A stretch of 6,523 bases of DNA from Deltaproteobacteria bacterium (GCA_027061625.1 JAMOVF010000135.1:1-6523), one strand, 5' to 3'; positions 1-6,291 are shown, counted from the first letter of the stretch. Numbers and translations are program-made. The notes: generated by a model not told the origin, from the letters alone.

Positions 1-1
1 T

Positions 2-775
2 TCAAAGGGCCACACTTTACGGCCTCAAGACTTGGGGGTTCTGGCAGGGCTGGGCTTCACCACTGTGCCGGTCTTCCGCAGGCCAAAGGTGGCAATAATA
101 AGCACGGGAGATGAACTCGTTCCACCAGAAAAAACACCCAAGCCTGGACAGATAAGGGACATAAATAGTACCACATTAGGTGCCCTGATAAAAGAGGCTG
201 GGGCATTGGAAATGCCCTTTGGCATTATTGGCGATGACCCAGACGTTATGCAGCAGGCGTGTGAAAAGGCGCTGGAACAAGGCGCTGATATAATACTTCT
301 TTCTGGGGGCAGTTCTGTGGGACGGCGTGATTTCACCCTGACTGTATTTAAGCGCTTGAAGGGTGCGGAACTGCTGGCCCACGGCGTTTCTGTAAGGCCT
401 GGCAAACCTACCATACTGGCGCAAATCGGGAATAAGGCCCTTTTTGGACTTCCAGGCCATGTGGCCTCAGCCATGGTGGTTTTCTATCTTTTTGTAAGGC
501 CTTTGATCAGGCTCATGGCAGGCCAAGGCCTTTCCCTGGGCCTTGTTGAAACAGAAGCGCTCTGCGGCCAGGAAATACCTTCTGTAAGCGGCAGAGAAGA
601 TTTTGTAAGGGTGAAGCTGGAAAAAATGGCAAAAGAAGAAAGGCCCAGGGCCTTTCCTGTATGGGGCAGGTCTGGACTACTCAACCCCTTGGTAAAGGCA
701 GATGGGCTACTGGTTATTCCCAGAGACAGCGAAGGGTTTGAGAAGGGAGAAGCAGCAAAGGTGCTGCTTTTTTAG
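2..775 (+). CDS. moeA: Molybdopterin molybdenumtransferase MoeA, C-terminal part (5' end outside window)
   Basis: MoeA inserts molybdenum (or tungsten) into adenylylated molybdopterin, the last step of molybdenum cofactor synthesis in the cytoplasm. The reading frame is open from base 2 and gives 257 residues; family members have about 400, so roughly the first 150 are missing upstream. A TTG at 32 is in frame, but the residues before it (HTLRPQDLG) already match the family, so it is not the start. Visible in order (partial numbering): STGDELV at 34-40, the MPT-binding GGSSVGRRDFT at 102-112 with the conserved Asp110, RPGKP at 132-136, GLPGHVAS at 149-156, and the small C-terminal beta domain from about 185, ending in GRSGLLNPLVKADGLLVIP at 222-240. 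GLPGH replaces the GLPGN seen in the E. coli protein, which I take as lineage variation. The gene ends in what looks like its own terminator and has no functional tie to its downstream neighbours. The family call is firm. Confidence 0.93.
   Translation, partial: SKGHTLRPQDLGVLAGLGFTTVPVFRRPKVAIISTGDELVPPEKTPKPGQIRDINSTTLGALIKEAGALEMPFGIIGDDPDVMQQACEKALEQGADIILLSGGSSVGRRDFTLTVFKRLKGAELLAHGVSVRPGKPTILAQIGNKALFGLPGHVASAMVVFYLFVRPLIRLMAGQGLSLGLVETEALCGQEIPSVSGREDFVRVKLEKMAKEERPRAFPVWGRSGLLNPLVKADGLLVIPRDSEGFEKGEAAKVLLF
750..773 (+). terminator. Intrinsic terminator embedded in the 3' end of moeA
   Basis: AAGCAGC (750-756) pairs with GCTGCTT (763-769) across a six-base loop. The T-run extends to 773, giving six consecutive T from 768. 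This is a short but standard hairpin plus U-tract, and it lies inside the last codons, with the final T being the first base of the TAG stop. No better terminator is visible in the gap that follows. The pairing is seen directly; the function is inferred. Confidence 0.6.
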
Positions 776-884
776 CCAAATTTGTAAAAATAGTTATCAA
801 GTCAGCTATTGATCACTTTAAATAAAAAGGCTAACAATACATAACTATAGATCAAAATTGATTTAAAGATGGAGTGATTGCCAG
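776..884 (+). promoter_or_regulatory. AT-rich intergenic region with weak promoter-like sequence ahead of the LpxA-like gene
   Basis: This gap should hold the promoter for the next gene, because moeA appears to terminate. The best candidate I can see is TTGATC (809-814), a 17-base spacer and TAACAA (832-837), which is only a partial match to sigma70. The half-sites ATCAA/TTGAT occur as two inverted pairs (796-813 and 851-862). A GGAG Shine-Dalgarno lies at 871-874, ten bases before the ATG at 885. No RNA gene is apparent. Confidence 0.35.
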
Positions 885-1679
885 ATGCATATTGATGATT
901 TTTTCCAAAAAATACCTCAACGCCTTGATCCATTATTTCAAGACATAGAAAATATCTGGGATCCCCTTGATAGGCTGAAGGAATTTATACAAGATACAAT
1001 CAGACCAAACCTGCCTGATTTTATCTCTCCTGGTGTGCCATTGCCTGAACATATAGTTTTGCTCCCCAATGGCTGGCTGACAGTAGGTTTTGAAATATTA
1101 TGCAACTCCTCCACAAAAGGCCGGTTGCAAGTATGGATCGATGGAGAGCCTGTTCCAAAAGCATCGCTCTTATGTGCTGGATCTGTATTTGCAGATCTAA
1201 ATATAGAAGTTGCAGAAGGCGTTACCATTGAGCCTGGAGCCTTGATCAAGGGGCCAACTATTATAGAAAGCGCAACCGAGGTGCGCCAAGGAGCCTATGT
1301 CCGGGGCGACTGTATTTTTGGAGAAAAATGTGTCGTCGGCCACACCACTGAAGTTAAACATTCAATATTCTTGGATAATGCAAAGGCAGGCCACTTTGCC
1401 TATATTGGAGACTCTATTTTAGGCAATAACGTCAATCTAGGTGCTGGAACCAAGATGGCTAATTTAAAATTTGGACCAGGAACTGTAACAATTAATATCG
1501 ATGGACAGAAAGTGGATACATCAAGACGCAAAATCGGGGCGATTTTAGGCGATAATGTGCAAACAGGCTGTAATTCTGTAACCAATCCAGGAGCCTTTGT
1601 GGGCAGAGACTGCTTAATTCCGCCAACTACCAGCGTAATGCCTGGGTTTTATAAGCCTAATTCAATAATTCGCAGCTGA
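885..1679 (+). CDS. LpxA-family hexapeptide (left-handed beta-helix) transferase, GlmU C-domain-like
   Basis: This 264-residue protein has a C-terminal left-handed beta-helix of hexapeptide repeats from about residue 108 to 255. It resembles the acetyltransferase half of GlmU and of archaeal sugar-1-phosphate nucleotidylyltransferases: EVRQGAYVRGD (132-142), VGHTTEVKHS (151-160), His170 before YIGDS (173-177), NLGAGT (184-189), then SRRKIGAILGDNVQTGCNS (213-231). His170 is at the position I would expect for the acetyl-transfer base. There is no nucleotidyltransferase domain. Residues 1-105 form a separate N-terminal region, predicted helical at 3-40 with a Trp/Leu-rich stretch, and then strands. 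Database entries of this sort are usually called LpxA family transferase; the real substrate (probably an amino-sugar phosphate) cannot be read from sequence. The start is ATG with GGAG ten bases upstream. It has no signal peptide, so it is probably cytosolic. It stands alone between a terminator and a new promoter, so it is likely monocistronic. Confidence 0.82.
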   Translation: MHIDDFFQKIPQRLDPLFQDIENIWDPLDRLKEFIQDTIRPNLPDFISPGVPLPEHIVLLPNGWLTVGFEILCNSSTKGRLQVWIDGEPVPKASLLCAGSVFADLNIEVAEGVTIEPGALIKGPTIIESATEVRQGAYVRGDCIFGEKCVVGHTTEVKHSIFLDNAKAGHFAYIGDSILGNNVNLGAGTKMANLKFGPGTVTINIDGQKVDTSRRKIGAILGDNVQTGCNSVTNPGAFVGRDCLIPPTTSVMPGFYKPNSIIRS

Positions 1680-1694
1680 TTTCACCAATTAGCT
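1674..1694 (+). other. Stem-loop at the stop codon of the LpxA-like gene
   Basis: AGCTGATT (1674-1681) can pair with AATTAGCT (1687-1694), with one G-U pair and the five-base loop TCACC. It spans the TGA stop. No T-run follows, so it is not a standard intrinsic terminator. It may stabilise the mRNA 3' end or act together with the larger inverted repeat just downstream. Confidence 0.4.
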
Positions 1695-1696
1695 CC

Positions 1697-1744
1697 TTGT
1701 TTAAGATTGGAATTAATAATAATTTTCAGCCATATCTTAAACAA
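1697..1744. repeat. Long inverted repeat in the gap before the envelope operon
   Basis: TTGTTTAAGAT (1697-1707) is a perfect 11-base inverted match to ATCTTAAACAA (1734-1744). Three more pairs continue inward, TGG (1708-1710) with CCA (1730-1732), past a single bulged T at 1733. The 19-base loop is AT-rich. There is no U-tract, so it is either a weak bidirectional terminator or boundary hairpin, or a protein-binding site. It ends 38 bases before the -35 box of the operon promoter. Confidence 0.55.
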
Positions 1745-1782
1745 ACTTATTTCAATATGCGGGTGAATTAGGTATTCTAAAA

Positions 1783-1810
1783 TTGTAACTCTATTTTCAG
1801 AGACTATAAT
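1783..1810 (+). promoter_or_regulatory. Sigma70-type promoter of the ppi-ftsH-degP operon
   Basis: The -35 TTGTAA (1783-1788) and a perfect -10 TATAAT (1805-1810) are separated by 16 bases, which predicts a transcript start near 1817 and a leader of about 24 bases. I looked for heat-shock (sigma32-like) and extracytoplasmic sigma elements and for a CIRCE operator in 1680-1840 and saw none. The perfect palindrome CTTTCGAAAG (1816-1825) sits on the predicted start site and could be an operator. Confidence 0.7.
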
Positions 1811-1840
1811 CCATTCTTTCGAAAGGAGAACTCTAACTCA

Positions 1841-2767
1841 ATGACTAATTTTATCACAAAAAACCATAAACAATTGATAATAGCCTTATCCGCTCTTTTT
1901 TTTGCAATTGCTTTTAGCTGTGGCATTGCAACTGCCAAAGAAGAGGTGTTGGCCAAGGTGGGCTCTCATGTATTGACCATGAAGCGCTTCCAGGAACAGA
2001 TACGTTCATTGCCTCCCCAGCTCCAAATGGCAATGGGACAAAACCCACAACTAAGGGAACAACTGCTTGAACGCTGGGTTAATGTTACACTGCTTGGTGA
2101 AAAAGCAAAAAATATGGGCCTTGATAAGGACCCCGAAATATCAGCCAAGATAGAAGACATAAAAAACAGCATTTTAGCTCAGGAGCTTCTTAAAAAAGAA
2201 ATTAAGGCAAAAGTTAAGGTCACAGATGATGAAATAAAAGAATATTATGAAAAAAACAAAGCCAAATTTAAAGATCCGGAACAAGTAAGGGCAAGGCATA
2301 TATTGATTAAAGTTGATCCGCAGGCGGACAATAAGAAATGGAAAGAAGCAGAAAAAAAGGCCAAGGAAATCAAAAAACGCCTTGAAAAAGGTGAAGATTT
2401 TGCAAAACTTGCCAAGGAATTCTCAGATGATCCTGGCACAAAAAACAAAGGCGGAGACCTTGGGTTCTTTGCAAAGGGCAGGATGGTCCCTGAGTTTGAA
2501 GCAGCAGCATTTGCCCTCAAACCAGGACAGATAAGCGAACCTGTCAAGACCGTTTATGGCTACCATATCATTCAAACCATGGAGAAAAAGAGCGCAAAGC
2601 AGAAGGAACTCAAGGATGTTAAGGAACAGATACGCCAGATGATACAGCGCGAAAAAGAACGTAAGCTCATGGAAAATATGTTGACCGAACTCAAGAAGAA
2701 ACATCCAGTTACTATCAACAAGGAATTGCTTAACAAGGCCCAGGGCAATCCCCATAATTTCCGTTAA
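1841..2767 (+). CDS. Exported parvulin-type peptidyl-prolyl isomerase (PpiC/SurA/PrsA-like foldase)
   Basis: This 308-residue protein should catalyse cis-trans isomerisation of proline bonds and help exported proteins fold in the periplasm. Residues 1-32 are a signal peptide: basic start, hydrophobic core at 12-30, likely cleavage after ATA (Ala32). Cys27 in AFSC is a poor lipobox because Leu is missing at -3, so signal peptidase I is more likely. Residues 33-145 form a helical SurA-like chaperone segment. A single rotamase domain covers about 148-247: RARHILI (150-156, His153), FSDDPGT (194-200), GGDLGFF (204-210), MVPEFE (215-220) and YGYHII (239-244, His242). A Lys/Glu-rich helical tail follows to 308. 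SurA of E. coli has two rotamase domains; this has one, closer to PpiC- or PrsA-like proteins. AAGGAG at 1823-1828 lies 12 bases before the ATG, a rather long spacing. It is the first gene of the operon, with ftsH 19 bases downstream. Confidence 0.9.
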   Translation: MTNFITKNHKQLIIALSALFFAIAFSCGIATAKEEVLAKVGSHVLTMKRFQEQIRSLPPQLQMAMGQNPQLREQLLERWVNVTLLGEKAKNMGLDKDPEISAKIEDIKNSILAQELLKKEIKAKVKVTDDEIKEYYEKNKAKFKDPEQVRARHILIKVDPQADNKKWKEAEKKAKEIKKRLEKGEDFAKLAKEFSDDPGTKNKGGDLGFFAKGRMVPEFEAAAFALKPGQISEPVKTVYGYHIIQTMEKKSAKQKELKDVKEQIRQMIQREKERKLMENMLTELKKKHPVTINKELLNKAQGNPHNFR

Positions 2768-2777
2768 GGCCTAAATT

Positions 2778-2783
2778 AAGGAG
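2778..2783 (+). promoter_or_regulatory. Unusually close ribosome binding site of ftsH
   Basis: AAGGAG ends only three bases before the ATG at 2787, against a usual five to nine. An in-frame TAA at 2772-2774 leaves just CTG (2784) or ATT (2775) as upstream alternatives. The next in-frame starts would remove the first transmembrane helix, so ATG 2787 is kept. The tight spacing may lower initiation or rely on ribosomes arriving from the isomerase gene. Confidence 0.6.
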
Positions 2784-2786
2784 CTG

Positions 2787-4772
2787 ATGGAAAAGCCAAA
2801 ACGCAAACTCCTTTTTTCGGCTGCTTATTGGATTATCGGCCTGCTTTTAATCTTTGGCCTGCCGCAGTTGTGGCTCCACATCCAGACCAAGGAGTTGTCA
2901 TATTCTGCCTTTAAGAATCTCGTAAAAGAAGGCAGGGTGCTTGGAGTACAAATAAAGCCGGATGAAATAAGGGGTATATACTACAGCGGCCCGAAAAAGA
3001 AGCTTCCCGAAATAAAGGAAGAGTTCCAGCGCATTATGCAGCAGCTTCAGCAGCAGCCCCCAAGCTTCTTTTCCCAGAAGCAGGGGGCCAGCTTGCAGGA
3101 TTTACTGTCGCAATTAAAGAAGATCGTACAGAAAGATTCCATTGGTCTCTTCCGCACAGTTCGCGTTGATGACCCCAAATTGACTGAATTCCTGGACCAG
3201 TATGGAGTGGAATATGCCGGGGTAAGAGAAGGCCTTTTTACCCAGTTGTTCTGGGGCACCATTATCCCCATAATGTTCTGGGTAGGACTTTGGTTTTTAC
3301 TTATACGCGGCATGGGAAGGCCTGGAGCTGGAATGCTTGGCTTTGGGAAATCCAAAGCGAAAATCGCCATGGAAAAGGATACTGGCGTAACCTTTGATGA
3401 TGTGGCCGGATGTGAGGAAGCCAAACAGGAATTACAAGAGGTGGTCACCTTCCTCAAAGAGCCTCAGAAATATGAGAGGCTTGGAGCCAAAATACCCAAA
3501 GGAGTGCTCCTTTTAGGCCCGCCGGGCACTGGTAAGACCCTCTTAGCCAGAGCTTTGGCAGGTGAAGCCAAAGTGCCCTTCTTCAGCATCTCTGGCTCAG
3601 AATTTGTAGAAATGTTTGTTGGTGTTGGAGCAGCCAGGGTACGAGATCTTTTTGAGCAGGCCAAAAAGAGCGCTCCATGCATCATATTTATTGATGAGAT
3701 TGATGCCATTGGCAAATTCCGTGCAGGTGGCTTGGTCTCTGGAGGCCATGAAGAGCGGGAACAGACACTCAACCAGCTGCTAGTGGAAATGGATGGCTTT
3801 GAGCCAAACACGGGTGTAATAATCTTGGCTGCAACCAACCGGCCAGAAGTGCTAGACCCCGCCCTTTTGAGGCCAGGCCGTTTTGACAGGCAGATAGTGC
3901 TTGATGCCCCGGATGTAAATGGACGCGAGGCCATTTTAAGGGTGCATGCCAGGGGCAAGCCTTTGGCCGATGATGTGGATTTCAGATCCATTGCCTTGCG
4001 CACCCCTGGTTTTTCAGGAGCAGATCTGGCTAATGTAATGAACGAAGCCGCCCTTTTGGCAGCGCGAGAGGGGGCGGACAAAATCACCCAGGCCCATCTT
4101 GAAGCAGCAGTGGAACGGGTATTGGCAGGTCCAGAAAGAAAGAGCCGCCGACTTGGGGAAAAGGAAAGAAAGCGGGTTGCCTATCATGAAGCTGGCCATG
4201 CGCTTGTTGCCTATTACAGCCCTAACGCCGCGCCTGTTTCCAAAATTTCAATTATTCCAAGAGGTAAGGCAGCTTTGGGCTACACCTTACAGCTTCCTGA
4301 AGAAGAACACTATTTGATGACCAAGAGCGAATTGCTTGACAGAATCTGTGTATCTCTTGGAGGACGGGCATCTGAACAAATCTTTTTTGGAGAGTGCAGT
4401 TCAGGAGCACAAAACGACCTGGAGGTAGCCACGGAAATGGCCAGAAGCATGGTAACGAGATTTGGCATGAGTGATGTCATAGGGCCTGTAGCCTTAGCCA
4501 AGGAAACAAGCCCCTTCTTGAGTATGCCAGGCCTATCACAGCAGCAGGAACCAATGTCTCCTGAACTTGCCTCACTGGTTGACAAAGAGGTGAAACGGGT
4601 CTTGACTGAACAAGATGCCAGAGCACATAAAATAATTGAAACCCATGAACAGGCCCTTCAAAGGGTAGCAGAAGAACTACTTAAGAGTGAGGTGATGAAT
4701 GCAGATGAATTTAAACTACTTGTTGAAATGGATGAAAAGAAACCAGAAGGGGAGGAAAAGCATGAAAAATAA
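2787..4772 (+). CDS. ftsH: ATP-dependent zinc metalloprotease FtsH
   Basis: FtsH is a hexameric, membrane-anchored AAA+ protease that extracts and degrades misfolded membrane proteins and selected cytosolic regulators. The 661 residues show, in order: TM1 at about 14-31, a periplasmic domain at 32-152, TM2 at about 153-174, then Walker A GPPGTGKT (244-251), the pore loop MFVGVGA (276-282), Walker B IIFIDEID (299-306), the second region of homology at 350-369 ending RPGRFDRQ, the zinc site HEAGH (467-471) and QND (542-544) with Asp544 as third zinc ligand. All key catalytic residues are present. The periplasmic domain is about 120 residues, against about 70 in E. coli; the excess lies near 70-120 and includes the Gln-rich stretch at 85-102. 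The C-terminus ends in a short Lys/Glu-rich tail. The gene is 19 bases after the isomerase and its last 11 bases overlap degP, so it is the middle gene of one operon. Confidence 0.98.
   Translation: MEKPKRKLLFSAAYWIIGLLLIFGLPQLWLHIQTKELSYSAFKNLVKEGRVLGVQIKPDEIRGIYYSGPKKKLPEIKEEFQRIMQQLQQQPPSFFSQKQGASLQDLLSQLKKIVQKDSIGLFRTVRVDDPKLTEFLDQYGVEYAGVREGLFTQLFWGTIIPIMFWVGLWFLLIRGMGRPGAGMLGFGKSKAKIAMEKDTGVTFDDVAGCEEAKQELQEVVTFLKEPQKYERLGAKIPKGVLLLGPPGTGKTLLARALAGEAKVPFFSISGSEFVEMFVGVGAARVRDLFEQAKKSAPCIIFIDEIDAIGKFRAGGLVSGGHEEREQTLNQLLVEMDGFEPNTGVIILAATNRPEVLDPALLRPGRFDRQIVLDAPDVNGREAILRVHARGKPLADDVDFRSIALRTPGFSGADLANVMNEAALLAAREGADKITQAHLEAAVERVLAGPERKSRRLGEKERKRVAYHEAGHALVAYYSPNAAPVSKISIIPRGKAALGYTLQLPEEEHYLMTKSELLDRICVSLGGRASEQIFFGECSSGAQNDLEVATEMARSMVTRFGMSDVIGPVALAKETSPFLSMPGLSQQQEPMSPELASLVDKEVKRVLTEQDARAHKIIETHEQALQRVAEELLKSEVMNADEFKLLVEMDEKKPEGEEKHEK
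3056..3088 (+). repeat. Strong hairpin within ftsH, in the periplasmic-insert coding region
   Basis: GCCCCC (3056-3061) pairs with GGGGGC (3083-3088) and GCTTCT (3064-3069) with AGAAGC (3076-3081). They are separated by a small internal loop (AA against A) and closed by a six-base loop. That is 12 pairs, mostly G-C in the outer arm. It encodes residues 90-101, in the Gln/Pro/Phe-rich part of the extra periplasmic segment. No T-run follows, so it is not a terminator. Confidence 0.6.
4747..4755 (+). promoter_or_regulatory. Ribosome binding site that fixes the degP start
   Basis: AAGGGGAGG lies inside the end of ftsH, six bases before the ATG at 4762. This supports 4762 over the in-frame ATG at 4699, which would add 21 residues (rich in Lys, Asn and Met) ahead of the signal peptide and has no comparable site. 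Confidence 0.8.
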
Positions 4773-6234
4773 TTTGGATAAATTTTCCTTTTGTCTGGTT
4801 GGAGCTCTGATGCTTTTTACACTGCTGGCTTCCACACAATATTCCTGGGCTAGAACACAATCTGAGATTGAGGAAGATATTGCACTGCTTGACCGTACTG
4901 CCCGGGCCTTTGCTGCTGTGGTGGACAAAGCAAAACCAGCAGTGGTATTTGTGCAGGTAGAAAAAACTCTTGAAAAAAGACGCTCTTCAAATCAAGCTCA
5001 AGATCCCTTTGAATTCTTTTTTAACGATCCTTTGTTTGAACGTTTTTTTGGGCCGCAGTTTAAACCCAAAAAAAGACCACACCAACAATTCAAACAACGC
5101 GGGCAGGGCTCCGGGTTTATCATAAGCAAAGATGGCTATATCCTTACTAACAACCATGTAGTAGGAGAGGCAGATGTCATCAAGGTAAAACTCGCAGATG
5201 GCCGGCACTTTAAGGCAAAATTGGTGGGAACTGATCCGCAATCTGATGTAGCAGTTATCAAGATTAATGCGGATAATTTGCCTGTTCTCCCCTTGGGTGA
5301 TTCAGATAAACTTAGGGTGGGCGAATGGGTGATTGCCATAGGAAACCCCTTTGGTCTTACCCAAACTGTTACTGTAGGCGTGGTAAGTGCCAAGGGAAGG
5401 AGCCGTATTGGAATAAATGACTATGAAGACTTCATACAGACAGATGCGGCCATCAATCCAGGCAATTCAGGCGGACCGCTCGTCAACATACATGGCGAGG
5501 CCGTGGGAATAAACACAGCTATCTTTTCACGGAGTGGCGGCTATATGGGCATAGGCTTTGCCATACCCATAAATATGGTCCGTGCTATTGAACAACAGCT
5601 TATCAAAAACGGAAAGGTCGTGCGCGGCTGGCTGGGCGTAGTCATACAAAATATTGATGAAGACCTGGCAAAATCATTTGGCTTAGATGATACAGAAGGT
5701 GCATTGATATCGGAAGTGTCCAAGGGATCACCGGCAGAAAAGGCCGGACTTAAAGAGGGAGACGTAATAAAAAAATTAAATGGCAAAAAAATTGAAAGCG
5801 TAGATGATTTGAGAAACCGCATAGCCTTGACCCGTCCGGGAACAAAAGTTGAGCTTGAAGTATTGAGAAATGGCAAGCGGAAAACCATAACAGTGACCAT
5901 TGGAGAACAGCCTTCAGGAGCTGTCAAAGGTGTAAGCAAACATGAAATCCTTAAAAAGTTAGGCCTGGGAGTTCAGGAACTCACTGCAGAACTGGCAGAC
6001 CAGTTTGGTTATCAGGAAGGCCAAGGCGTACTCATATCAGAGGTAGCGCCAGGAAGCCCGGCTGCTCAAGCTGGAATAAAGCCAGGCCAACTAATAGAAG
6101 AAGTGAATAGAAAACATGTGCATAACATGGATGAATTTCTTAAGGCTCTATCTACCACGAAACACACAAAACGCGTTTTGTTTAAGATTCGGGATGGCAA
6201 ATTCAGCCGGTATGTGGCGTTGAGTGTAAAATAA
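4762..6234 (+). CDS. degP: Periplasmic serine endoprotease DegP/HtrA (Do family)
   Basis: This is a periplasmic protease and chaperone that removes misfolded exported proteins. From ATG 4762 it has 490 residues. The signal peptide is residues 1-30 (hydrophobic 10-23, cleavage likely after SWA). The trypsin-like domain spans about 40-280 with the catalytic triad His132 (TNNHVV), Asp162 (QSDVAVI) and Ser236 (NPGNSGGPL). A Phe-rich and basic segment at 70-114 (DPFEFFFNDP, then FERFFG) corresponds to the regulatory LA loop. Two PDZ domains follow: PDZ1 at about 287-380, opening RGWLGV, and PDZ2 at about 398-488, with a GSPA motif in each (322-325 and 431-434). Length and layout match DegP/DegQ; DegS has only one PDZ domain and a membrane anchor. 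It starts inside ftsH (11-base overlap), so translation is probably coupled. It is the last gene of the operon, followed 13 bases later by a strong terminator. Confidence 0.95.
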   Translation: MKNNLDKFSFCLVGALMLFTLLASTQYSWARTQSEIEEDIALLDRTARAFAAVVDKAKPAVVFVQVEKTLEKRRSSNQAQDPFEFFFNDPLFERFFGPQFKPKKRPHQQFKQRGQGSGFIISKDGYILTNNHVVGEADVIKVKLADGRHFKAKLVGTDPQSDVAVIKINADNLPVLPLGDSDKLRVGEWVIAIGNPFGLTQTVTVGVVSAKGRSRIGINDYEDFIQTDAAINPGNSGGPLVNIHGEAVGINTAIFSRSGGYMGIGFAIPINMVRAIEQQLIKNGKVVRGWLGVVIQNIDEDLAKSFGLDDTEGALISEVSKGSPAEKAGLKEGDVIKKLNGKKIESVDDLRNRIALTRPGTKVELEVLRNGKRKTITVTIGEQPSGAVKGVSKHEILKKLGLGVQELTAELADQFGYQEGQGVLISEVAPGSPAAQAGIKPGQLIEEVNRKHVHNMDEFLKALSTTKHTKRVLFKIRDGKFSRYVALSVK

Positions 6235-6247
6235 ATGGAATAATACC

Positions 6248-6280
6248 AAAGGGGCCTCTTTCATGAGGCCCCTTTATTTT
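6248..6280 (+). terminator. Strong intrinsic terminator after degP
   Basis: AAAGGGGCCTC (6248-6258) is a perfect 11-base inverted match to GAGGCCCCTTT (6265-6275), with the six-base loop TTTCAT, followed by ATTTT. It begins 13 bases after the degP stop. The A-run on the 5' side means it could also work on the opposite strand. Confidence 0.92.
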
Positions 6281-6291
6281 GCAGGGAATTT

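Noticed and set aside
32..34. TTG as the start of the moeA-like gene
   Set aside because: The frame is open to base 2 and the preceding residues match the MoeA family, so the gene is simply cut by the window edge.
1680..1840. Heat-shock sigma32-like, extracytoplasmic sigma or CIRCE element upstream of the protease operon
   Set aside because: I expected one from the gene content, but no convincing match is visible by eye; only the sigma70-type promoter and palindromes are present.
1915..1925. Lipoprotein signal at Cys27 of the isomerase
   Set aside because: The sequence AFSC lacks the usual Leu at -3 and a good signal peptidase I site (ATA before Lys33) follows, so a soluble periplasmic protein is more likely.
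2313..2534. Plus-strand open frame inside the isomerase gene (73 codons)
   Set aside because: It is in a different frame within a clearly conserved rotamase domain and is Lys/Arg-rich because of the underlying AAA-rich codons.
3464..4087. Long minus-strand open frame (207 codons) opposite ftsH
   Set aside because: It lies opposite the highly conserved AAA domain, has no recognisable motif and a Ser/Pro/Lys-rich composition typical of antisense shadow frames. The other minus-strand frames in the window look the same.
4699..4761. Upstream in-frame ATG as the start of degP
   Set aside because: It lacks a good ribosome site and adds 21 residues ahead of a clean signal peptide. ATG 4762 has a strong site six bases upstream.
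5544..5571. Inverted repeat TATGGG/CCCATA inside degP
   Set aside because: It falls in codons for the conserved YMGIGFAIP segment, has a 16-base loop and is best explained by coding constraint.
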